The notes under the pieces were generated by a model that worked only from the letters and a program-made list of their open reading frames with translations, was not told the origin of the DNA and made no database searches. Below, one piece after another: positions 32,691-43,562 of a DNA stretch of 64,000 nucleotides. The stretch is from Bryum argenteum (lineage: Eukaryota; Streptophyta; Bryopsida; Bryales; Bryaceae): positions 17,678,345-17,742,344 of the forward strand of contig CM073326.1 in NCBI GenBank assembly GCA_037043015.1, given 5' to 3'. Each line of letters opens with the position of its first letter. Position 1 is the first letter of the stretch. Both the position numbers and the translations under genes were made by a program.

Positions 32691-34438
32691 TGCTGCACAT
32701 TTGTTATGCACCGGGAAGTAAGTGGACACATAAAGCAAGTGGAATCATCTTTTTTGGTCTAATCAACAATTAGTTATAAATTTTTTAAGGTAACCTTATA
32801 ATTGTTTCTAATATGATGCCCTAAAATGGCACCCTATAATGTTTGCTCTCATTACATGTTAGTGTTGAATTTGGACACTATTACGTACATGGGAGTGAAG
32901 ATTAGTGAAGCTCCATCATTGAACCTGCTCTATTTATTTGAGCATTCTACTATATACAACATCATAATTTCAAATCCCAAAAGCCATTTCAAAACCAAGG
33001 AAGAACTCTATTACAAGATTGACTACAAGTTCTCTAATTAAGTATAGTCTAAGAGATTAGTTTTAGAACCTCTAAAGTCTAGCTTATGTTACATATTTGA
33101 AGATTAAGTATCAAGTTAATATACAAAATTACTCTGCCTCATCATGAATTCCTCTACTCTACATGTATTATTTTATTTGAATCAAATACTTGTTATCCGT
33201 ATGTGCATTAACTCCTAAATGGTTTGACTCATTTGTAGTAATGGAAGAGATTCTTGTAAAACTTGTCATAAATGGAAACAAAGGTAAGTTTTTAAGATCT
33301 CAATTGTACAATTTTGAAGTAGAGATATTGTGCATTATGTGGGTCAAATTTTGAGTCATGACAACCTCATAGATTGCGAGATCATAATGCATTAGTACTC
33401 CAAAAACATCACAAAATTCCAACATTTTCATTTGAAGTGAGAATGCTACCAAGAGACGTATTGCTCTAAAAGGATCACCAACTACAAAGATGTTTTACTT
33501 TCCTTTTATTAACACCTTTGCCCAAGAAAAATTCATCAAAAAATTTCTTGGCTCAAATAATAGCCTTGCAATGGTGGAATCTGCCCTAGAATCTACAAAG
33601 AAAAAAAAGTCAAGAATTAGATCTCTTCCACTGAAATGCATGCCATGTCTTCCTCACACCTTGAAAGGATTTATGGTTTCTAACAATATAACTAAACACA
33701 TAATAATAATTAGGTATTATTAGATTCCGAACCACTAGAAGAAAATTGAAATCCAAATGTGAATGAAGGAGGAAAACTCCTTAGGAACCATGTATTAAAA
33801 AAAAAAAAAAAAAAATCAATATAGAAACATCATTGCAAATCCAATACCTAAACTATTCGAATCAAAAATCTATCAACCACAAACTTGTTGGATTTCATCA
33901 TGAGTATTGTACTTGTGCAAAAATTATTCATAAATAAGTAAGGTGGATTATACATAATTGATTTCCAACAGAAAAACATGCCCCATGTTTGACAACCCAA
34001 TAACAAGAGCTGCCTTTACTAAAATTCATGCAAAAATTGATACTTCCTTGTATAAGTATGCAATACTTCAATGACTTGGAACCTTACCAAAGTGATTTCA
34101 TTCAAAACAGATTGCGGCTGAAGAAGTTAAGGCCCTTCAAAGTTGCTCCCTTCCATCCAAATTGTCATTTTTTAACATTCGGCACATATAGGGGTTGACT
34201 AAAGGAAATTATTTGAGGTGTTTCTTCTCTACATTTGTAAGTAAGCTCTATATGAGAAAGTTCCGTACGGTTTTTATTAGGCTTGCCTTTGAATATCTAA
34301 CTTTACAAAAAATTCCATATTCATAACAAACAAGCGAGAAAGATGGAAAGCTTTAACTAAGAATTTCACATAATGTGTATTTAGGACTCCATCTGTGAAA
34401 AATTCCATGATTTGCCAAAAATGGTTTGGATTACTCAT
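32691..34438. other. Non-coding duplicated flank (unit 2)
   Basis: Counterpart of about 5,725-7,370 in unit 1; no gene seen. A poly-A run lies near 33,798-33,816. Confidence 0.5.
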
Positions 34439-34695
34439 AACCCCAATTCCGTTAAAATGGCACTATGCCATGTGCCATTTTGTCACACTAGATCTTACAT
34501 TTGTGTTCATATAAAATGGTATATTCTGTAATATCACAATTTTTTTTGTTATATCACTGCTTTATATACATTGTCACTCATTTTCCCTAATATCACCTTA
34601 AAATTCTGTTATATCACATGGTTTTTGAACTACAGTTCAGAAAGTTGAGGTGTGCCATTTTATTGGAATAATGCCATTTTAACGGAATTGGGGTT
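34439..34695. mobile_element. MITE, unit-2 specific
   Basis: A 257-bp insert with 24-base inverted ends starting AACCCCAATTCCGTTAAAAT. It is flanked by TCAT(A) on both sides. The empty unit-1 site near 7,375 reads CTCATACATATGG. No ORF; superfamily unassigned because the duplication is 4 or 5 bases. Confidence 0.82.
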
Positions 34696-35413
34696 TCATA
34701 AATATGGTTGAATAAGTTGTGGATGGTCTAGATTACCCACTCATATCAAATCTTCCATTCTTTAGAGACGATTATTCAAACTAAATCTTGCTATCCTTCA
34801 TAGACCAAAGATTTGAAATCTAATCTTACTTTGGTATATATTCTTGTCACTAGATTGTACCCAAATTCGTTCAATCTCCGTAATGTCATCCCTCCACCTC
34901 GATAATGTCATCCCTTTTGTTGTGCAAAACAGATCCTTCACTCAACACTAGCATGTACTCATAGCAAACATTGTAGGGTGCAAAAGTAGGGCACCATCTT
35001 AGAAACACTTATGAGAGCGCCTTCAAAAAATCATAGTAAATTGTAGAAGAGTCCAAAAATGATGAATCTACTCCGACTACCTTAGAGATGATGAATGAAG
35101 TAATTACTTTGGGCTTGTTGTTGCCTACACTGTAGTAAGCGGATGGCCTCATGTCTATGTAGATAGCAATTACAGTATCCATCCAGGGCATGCTCACTGC
35201 TACATGGGCTCAAGTAAAAGTAGTATACTTCAGCAGGTTGAGAGTTTCTCTGCCTCCCATTTTGGTACTCCAGCTCTTTTCATTTTGGAGTTGAGCATGC
35301 GAAACAATTGGAAGCAACAGAGTGCAATCACCAACATTTAAGTTCATTTTCATTCTTGTATTCTGAGCCCCCGTAAAAATCAGTTTCTAACCATAGCATA
35401 TCGGAGAGATATT

Positions 35414-35716
35414 TATGGTAGAGGCACCTATACCCGACCATTTAATTTAAGGATTTTAGCAAATGATCTTAAGGTATATATTTTTTTAAGAACTTTTCAT
35501 GTGTGCAAACATAAGGTTCTTGTTGAATGCAAAACGTTTCGTGGTTTTATTTGCATTATTCAAATAGTTATAATTGTTTAAAGTGAAAAGTTGCTTCGAA
35601 CCTAAAGTCGATCACATGCTCAAATATACAAATGAGGTACATATGTTCTTTCAAAATCTAGGAATTGGGCTTGATCGGGTATTGGTTGACGGTCGGGTAT
35701 AGGTGCCTCTACCATA
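35414..35716. mobile_element. MITE, unit-2 specific
   Basis: A 303-bp insert with perfect 26-base inverted ends beginning TATGGTAGAGGCACCTATAC. It is absent from the unit-1 site at about 8,325. The target duplication could not be fixed by eye. No coding capacity. Confidence 0.78.
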
Positions 35717-35956
35717 GCTGTGGCTCATTTCTAGTTGCCACAGGCCCCCCACCCCCTTCCTGACCACTGTGCACCCTTTTGTGCTCTATTATTAAAAAAA
35801 GATTGTGATTGGGCACAGAAAAGAAAGCTTATTGGTAGGTGATTATTTTTTAGAATGGACACCAATGGCGCTGCTGAGTTGAAGCAACCGTTGCAAATGG
35901 AAAAAAGGTTTACAAAGTGTAACCTTAAAGAAGGAATTTAAAGTCTATCACAATTA

Positions 35957-36700
35957 TAAAAGGACTTTGAATCCTTTACATTTCGAGGGAGATATATGAT
36001 TACCTCACCCACAAACAAAATTGAGAATCGAGTTATGTTAGTAGTGGATGCACAAGGACTCATTGATCAAAAAAATTGTTATCCACGTTGAGATCAAATT
36101 GCACATATAATCAACAACAATGATTCTTTAACCATCATGCAGGAAAAGTCCTCAACTACAATAATGACATGATGAATGTTGAAAAACAGTTTCCAAATCC
36201 ATGGAATGAGTTCTTATTGAAGTTGTGGCGGGGGAGCAAATGCGGTTTCCAAATGACGTTCTTAGGGGTCGGCATTCCAACTAGTGCCTAAATCATTTAG
36301 GGATTCGAGATCATGATAATGAAAGGACTTTAATTCCCTACACTTGGAGGGAGATAAATGATTACCTCACCCACAAACAAAATTGAGATTCTGATTAACT
36401 TAGTAGTGGATGAACAAGGCTTCATTGATCGAAAAATTTGTTATTAACATCGAGATCAAATTGCACGTACATTCAGCAACTATGGTTGTTTACCATCATG
36501 CAATAAAAGTCTTCAACTACAGTAATGACATGATAAATGTTGAGAAAGAATTTCCAAATCCATGGAATGAATTCCGAGGCCGAGGTGGGATGTGGTTCCC
36601 ACAAAGTCGGAGCCACAAACCCCCGAGCCAAAACAAAAGTCCAAACTTTCTGATTACCAAACACCAACAACAGTTGAAATATGGTTAAAGTAAACTAGTC
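35957..36700 (+). repeat. Direct tandem duplication, about 365 bp x 2, unit 2 only
   Basis: A block beginning AAAGGACTTTGAATCCTTTA and containing GATTACCTCACCCACAAAC recurs at about 36,324. Unit 1 has a single copy at about 8,566-8,940. The two unit-2 copies have already diverged. Confidence 0.7.
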
Positions 36701-37673
36701 AATACACCAACCACTGTACCCATACAAGTAGCTTACACCTACCATGGGTAAAAGTTGTTAATTTTGGGTATATTTGGGTGAACTACTTAGGCAACATTCC
36801 CACTACTTTGTAATAATCAAAGCCATGTTTTTTGTGTGAATTTTGAAAAAATATCCTCATGATACTTAGCAGGTTGAAATAAAGGTGGAGCAGGTTCTAA
36901 AATTTGTTATAAATTTTTGAAGTTAAACAAATAGGTATGTCTAAAATGTTCACAATGAGTACATTAAAAATCGACCCAATTTTTTTTCATATACCTCTTG
37001 CAAAGTTCACCCTAAGTGAGCCATTTTTGGTATTGCCATTTTGGGTAGTCTTCCTTATTACTATTGTACCTTATTACTATTGTAGTGTTTGCACAAGATT
37101 GAGTTGTCCCTCGTATGTATACAAACCATATTTCAAACCAGATTTGGACTTGTGCTGATGATCATCACTGTAATGGTCTCACGATTATGAGTACGTATTG
37201 ATTGATACATTGACCTTCTCATATAAAGAAACCAAAATTCAAACATACAAACTTCTGACTACATAGAAAAGTAATACATTAGGCTCGAGACCATACTTTT
37301 CTTATTTAATCTCCACACCATGCTGGCATGTTCTCAACCAAAACTTGACTCAAATATCCTTCATTGCCATACTACTTGCACAAAGAAAGACAGAGTCGGT
37401 TGCCTGTGACTTTGCTGAACTTTCAACTTCAAACTCCCACTTACAGAAATTACAAACAACTAAACTGAAGATTGAAGATCCATGATCTTGTTGCAGAATT
37501 GTTTTATGGATACTCCTAAAGATTCTATGAACGAAATCAGAGAAGCATATTAGTAACAAACTACAATGGAAATGCTTGGTCTTAATCACAAAAAGAAACT
37601 CATGATTAAATCTCAGTTTTAAAATGTGGCATTTTATCAGCTAATGTGATGTAATTTCAAATACAAGAAGAAT

Positions 37674-37895
37674 CTAAAGAATCTCAACTGAATGGCAAAA
37701 ATCTGAGTATAAATGTTCGAACAAAGATGCCCGAACAAAGCCCATGATCTTCAGCAATGCCCTCACACTCATGGGGGCGATGATGTCAAGACCGGTGGTT
37801 GCATATCCCAGATGTTTACTGACCAGTTGCAGCAAGAAAGTAGTAACGAGACCATCAATGCAATTAGCAGCATCATCTGGCGAACAACCCTCCAT
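37674..37895 (-). other. Coding-like frame, unrecognised
   Basis: A 73-codon frame (SPDDAANCIDGLVTTFLLQL then ATTGLDIIAPMSVRALLKIM). The second half is conserved in the same frame in unit 1 (10,190-10,300). No known domain, splice partner or start context was found. Likely a remnant of an ancestral gene in the duplicated flank. Confidence 0.22.
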
Positions 37896-38096
37896 CTGGC
37901 AAAGCTCTCCATCCTTCTCAATATCTCTATGACCTCACTCCAATATCTAATAAGAGTTAGCTGATACTCCTCAGCACAAGATTATCTCAACGCTACTCCA
38001 TATGAATGTAATCCGGTTTTCTCCCGACTAGGAGAAATCAGCAAAAATATACCACCTTCAGCTATCTCACGTACCAATATCTTTATGCTTACATGG

Positions 38097-39515
38097 TCTA
38101 TCAGCTGATGTTGCAACTACGCTACCTGGTGGAGACGAACCTCGGCGTGGAATGAGCTCCAGATTGAAGTGACGGGCTGTTAATATCAAATTACTGATAT
38201 CTCGCACTAATCCTCCTCCACTTGTAAGGATGCACAATTTTATCTCCCCTCAATTTCCTTTTTTCGAATTACCTCCTAACTACTTCCCTGCAGCTTATCC
38301 GCTTTCTTGCATCAGCTGTTGTGCTACATATGTCCGGCGCTATCTTAGCTAGATTCCCAAATGGAGATCAATTTCCTCCGTCGCCACCTGTCCATGCTCG
38401 TCATCGGAGGGGGCCGATCTGAGCAGAAATCCACCGAAATCCCTGACGCATTTTCTGAATAAATTTTCTCGCTGTTTTTGAAACAATGTTCCATGTCGAC
38501 CGTGCATACTTGGCTATCGCTAATCTGTGCCGAACTCCTCAATATTCCACCTACTCACAAAGATGTAGTGCAGTTCAATTAGAAAACTAAACCTCTTGGT
38601 AAAGAACTTCGGATTCCGTGCTTACTAAAATGACATCAGCATTCTTGTTTCTTCCACAGTCCTGAAATTCTCCACTGATTACTGAAGAAAAGTGCGAGAT
38701 AAAGCTTGAGTAGCAATAGAGAAAACCTCGTCAAACATACAACTTCAAAGTTCAAATCAATCTAAGTGATTCTAAGTAGGTTCACCAGGCAATCTTGCAC
38801 CACCGAAACTCCATGCAAACAACGTATGGATGATCACTAAAGACTTAGCTAATGCTCTTTCCATATCTCCGTAGTATGACGACGCAGCAGAAACAAATAA
38901 CCTCATCGGAAAAAGCTGCCTCCATTAGTTTTCTATTTCAGACACTTGAGACGTAAAGTATCACCGGAACTTCGAACGATGCTGCATGCGTAAGCACTAG
39001 ACCGCAGATACCTTCTCCGGTAGGGAATGAACTTAAATCGCCTGATTCTCTCACTTGTACTAACTTCTAGAATTTAAAGCACCCAAAAACGCTCTTGTTT
39101 TCTTGACAATTAGCTTCATGAATATCGTGAAGATCCAGCATAGTTATATAGTGAGGCCGGAAAACAGAATATCAAGATTGCGTGCGTGTCATGATGAAGT
39201 GTGCACTGACCGCCAGTTAGAATTGTAAGCAAGAATAGTTACAGTACCTCGAAAGGGAGATTTCGCAATTATGCAACATCCCGATCAGTTTTGACGACGA
39301 TGTTTCCGGCTTTAAGACCCATTTCGTCAGATCTAGGCAGCAGGCAGCGAGCGCTCTTTCTTCCGGAACAGATTGACGAGCATGTAGTGAAGAATGCGTT
39401 TCCAGCCCGCAACTAGTGAAGAGATTCCAGTGTCCACCATGGCTCCACCAACAAGCAATCAACAAGCATAGTGCAACGGAGGCGACTCAACACCTTAATC
39501 AATGATTGCTAGTCT
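38097..39515. other. 1.4-kb unit-2-specific insert of unknown origin
   Basis: Unit 1 runs from TACATGGATATATAC (about 10,548) to CTAGGATGTACGCTCTG (about 10,580) with only about 30 bases between, while unit 2 has 1.4 kb. The insert is less A/T-rich than its surroundings, looks like 5' UTR or promoter sequence of a host gene, and has a 33-codon ATG frame near 38,360. No terminal repeats were seen. It could be a further captured fragment. Confidence 0.45.
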
Positions 39516-39920
39516 CTCCAGGATGTACGCTCTGTGTAGATATGGTCCCTCTTCTGTACTTCGGGCATAGATGTAGCCATTTTGAACGGACTCCCGCCTT
39601 GAATCATGAACAATGGAGGGGTGAAGGTGACAGGATGGCCTATCAGAGGATACCATAACCTCAGTTCAGGCGTAAAACATAGAGGAGGCACCTCCTCATT
39701 GGCTTGAGGGGAGGATGGTTAATTTGCCATAATCACGGCCTTCATCTTTTCTGACAAGCCCTCCACCATTGATGTTGAGGATCGACGGTCTATATGTTTC
39801 CCTCTATAGGAAGGAGGGAGAGGCGGTTTTATTCCCAATTTTTTTATCCACCGACATTCAGTAGGGGATAAATGACTTTTTTTCAAGATTGTTTTTCGAG
39901 GGAAGTTCAATTCAATTTAA

Positions 39921-40767
39921 CCCCTAAAGTCGAAAAGAGCCCGAATCGGGTCGTTTGCAGTCTGGTCAGCCCCGTACTTACTATATTTAGTTCGTCTGAC
40001 ATTGAAACCTTTTGCAGGTGGAAGAGTTTTTCCATAGCTTTCCGAAAAGTCATTTCATGCTCCAAAATTCCTCATACTTTAGGAGATATTCACGGTCAAA
40101 GTTTGAAAACACTATTTGAAATCTGCCCAAAGCTGCCCAAGCTGAGGTATATGCTCGTTTATTCTCAAAATCTGCCCAAAATAAATAAGATCGCAGTAAC
40201 TTCAAAAATTCACCAAAAATTGAGATTTTACTTTTTTTCAAGTTTTGTTTTTTGTACTTGGAAATAAGGTTTTAAGGCATAGTTTCACCGCTTGGATCTT
40301 TCATCCAATTATTCTTCACGTGCCATTTTTATCGTCAAAGAGGGGCCTTTGAAGTTGAATTTCAGCATACCCCCATGTGAATAATCAAGCATTTCTTTAT
40401 GTTTTATGGGTTGCATGAGGGTAAAAATTGCATAGGCATGTTCCTAACTCACTTAGGAACAAGAATTTGAAGAGCCTCATTTCAAGTCTACTCTTGAAGT
40501 TGGTTTTTTGGGCTCACAAAAAACTTCCAACCCATTTTGCAACAAGGGAAAAAAACTTTTTTTTCAACTTTGAATGATATGACTGATCTCACAATTGGTA
40601 AGGAATTTCAAACTAAGTTTTGGTACACACATACATGGACAAGTTAGGTACAAGATCTTACGGTTACATACTTGAGATTACGTCAAACCTTTAAAATTTT
40701 CATCTTGCATTGAAAGAGGGTGGTTTTGAGGAGTTGTGACAGTTTTGGGGGCTTTCGACTTTAGGGG
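39921..40767. mobile_element. Larger TTAA-family element (847 bp), unit-2 specific
   Basis: It has inverted termini CCCCTAAAGTCGAAA on both ends and TTAA on both sides (39,917-39,920 and 40,768-40,771). The site is empty in unit 1 at about 10,890. Its right half is related to 2,785-3,175 and 24,200-24,560, which are older decayed members. It shares CCCCTAAAG ends and the TTAA target with the 540-bp elements but not their interior, so it is a second subfamily mobilised by the same kind of transposase. No ORF of note. Confidence 0.8.
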
Positions 40768-41367
40768 TTAATGACAATTGAGTTATTCCTAACTTTATGC
40801 AATTTAAAATTATTTTTTTCAGAGGGTAAATAAATTTATTTTGGATTCTTGAATTTATTTCGTTTTGCTAGGAGGAACGATTATGCTAGGAAACTCAAAA
40901 GGAGCCCTTGGTTATTTTTCATAACCAGGGCTTTCATTCAGATTACCAGGGCTTTCATGAAAAATACACCCTCACCAAAACATTAACAGGGCACTGCAAT
41001 CTCTTATAATAATAAACGATTATTCAATTGCAGAGAATTGAATTAAACTTTGACACATTAATTCTTCTGGTACATATGATACAAATTTAAATAATATTTT
41101 AGATCGTGAAGACTTTGTATATGTTATGATGTTTTGGTGAGGGTGTATTTTTGGAATTTTTGTATTATGGTGGTTGGTCCTTTTGTTTATGTAGATGGGC
41201 TTAACCCTTTAACGCGGAGGTGACCATTTTTGGTCCTCCCTACCCATTTCTTCATGTCCGTGACGAAAAGATTTCATTATCAAAAATTGTTCTATCACGA
41301 CATGAGAGACGAATACAGAGGTTGCTTCCGCGTTAATGGGTTAAGTGGTTGTTGCTACACTTATGGA

Positions 41368-41616
41368 CTAGGTAATGGGGGCCTCGAGCAGCGTTACGGA
41401 GAGTAATGGAGCAGCGCGTGAGCGCTGCGACAGTATGATCCGGCGCTGCGAGAGGCTCACATTACCGGGCGTAATTCACCGGACGAGAGGTTTTCATCCA
41501 CAAAGCTCCATATTACAAACTTTCATCCGCACACTAGACATTACGGGCTGTAATGTGTCTGTCGAACACCAATCGGATGTTTCCACGTCAGGCAAATGTT
41601 GAGGCCGGTTAATTAC
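41368..41616. mobile_element. GC-rich short insertion, probable MITE, unit-2 specific
   Basis: A 249-bp insert in an A/T-rich host, flanked by GGA on both sides. The unit-1 site near 11,508 (CTTATGGATTTCAC) is empty. Imperfect inverted ends: GGTAATGGGGGCCTC against GTAATTAACCGGCCTC. The motif ATTAC / GTAAT recurs several times inside. Confidence 0.6.
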
Positions 41617-43562
41617 GGATTTCACTTCAAATAGTCAAAACTATTGTGATTCACGATAATACAAAATTTATAATTCAATCTCCTATATACTTTAAGGCAT
41701 TTTCCAAAATCAATTCCCTTGACCACTCCCGAGTGAGCTTGCAAATTTAAAATTTAAGTGGTTATTGAACTTCTTCTCTTTTGAAATTATCAAATTTATC
41801 ATAACTACAAAGTGTAAAATACATGAAAATGAAAAGTATGAAACTTTTTGTTATTTACCTTTAAGTCTTGAATAATTTAGATGTTGAATTTAATCATTTT
41901 GGATAACAACGAAATGCTTCAAAGAGCCATAATTTCTTTACTCAAAGTACATTGTTGATGAAATTTGTTGGGTTGAATACCAAATGAAGTTTACTTCTTT
42001 GTAGAAAGATCCTTATTTGGATCTAAGGTTGTATAAATCTATGGCATGCATTCTAGTGATGGTTCTAAAAGTTTGTGCTTTCCAAAACATGAAATATGTT
42101 TTACTATTTCAAGTCTATGTGTTGAATCAAGATTCAATAAAGAGTGCCTTGATGCCATGAAATGAAAATTATTTCAAGGCAATCCACGTTGAGACTCATT
42201 TTCCTTTGTAAAATTTGGTGTAGCTTGCACCATTGTAAGGCTAGTATTTGAGCCAAGAAATTTCTATACTTATCTTTTTCTCTGCAAGAATGTTTATAAG
42301 ATGAAGGTGAACATTTTCCTAGTTGGTGGATTGTTGATAACGTAAGGTTTGTTGATTACATTCCACTTCAAAGTGAAAATGATGAAATTTCATGATCTCT
42401 CTTGAGTACTTATACAATCTCGCAATCCATCAAATCTCATAACTCTAAGTTCAATTCACATCACTACTAATAAGTCCATAACACATTTATACTATTGCAA
42501 TATGAATATTTTCAGTCCATTTGCATTCAGAACACTTTGAAAGAAAGTTTGTACTTAGACCGAAACTAGATCTTAACGTTTAGGGTCTAAAATTCCTATG
42601 AGGGGCTTTTGCACTTTATGGTGTAAAAATTGAAAAAAGAAGTAATCAAAAAGCACAAGTTATGTAAAAGTATTTGTTAATTATTGGGTTGGACTTTACA
42701 TAATTGGCTTGCAACGATAAAACATGGCCAATGTTTGAAAGCCAAAAAACAAGAGTTGCCTTCACTAAAATAAATGCCATAAATTCATACTTAACACTAT
42801 CAGTCTGAATATTATACCACACAACCCAACCCAGCAATTTCACCTGAGAGGCTGAGACGGACTTTACAGAAAAGAGTTATGGGTCTTCAAAGTTCCTGCT
42901 TCCCATCCAAAATGTGGTGTCATTAGGGGACATAAAAGAGTGGACACCTCAAGGGCAATTAATATAGAGTATTTCATAAAGCTATGACATTCATAGAGTA
43001 AACACTAATGATTCTTGTCTTAATGGATTAAATTCCAACGCTAAAACATATCCGCAATTCAACTCATTACTTTCACACTAACTAATCATCAAACCTCTTA
43101 AACCGAAGTACTCATATCTCTAAAAAAGAACCTTCATTCACTACACTCTATGAACAACGAACAAACCTTGAAAACAAGAAACTTAAGTCTCTTCCAACAA
43201 CGTCATTGCAAAAAGCACTTTAGAGCTTTTCATAGAACATTTCAATTATTTCCGTGCAATATTTACCCTACTCAAATCCTTGAAGACTTTAGCACGGCGA
43301 AGATCAAAACCAGTCTACAACATGCAAACTTTCTCAAGCACTCAATATTTGACACCCTAAAGGAAACCTCTCCAAGACAAAACACTCCTACATCTCTAGT
43401 ACTACACCAGATTGACCAGAATTAACGCTCACATATTATTGGCCTTCTCCACTAAATTGCTAAATTCAAGGCGCTCAAGTCAATCAAAGCCAAGAAAATT
43501 CAAAAGTTCATCGCAAATGCCCTCACCCTAAAATTCTCACATATTTATCTTCTTCAAGCTTG

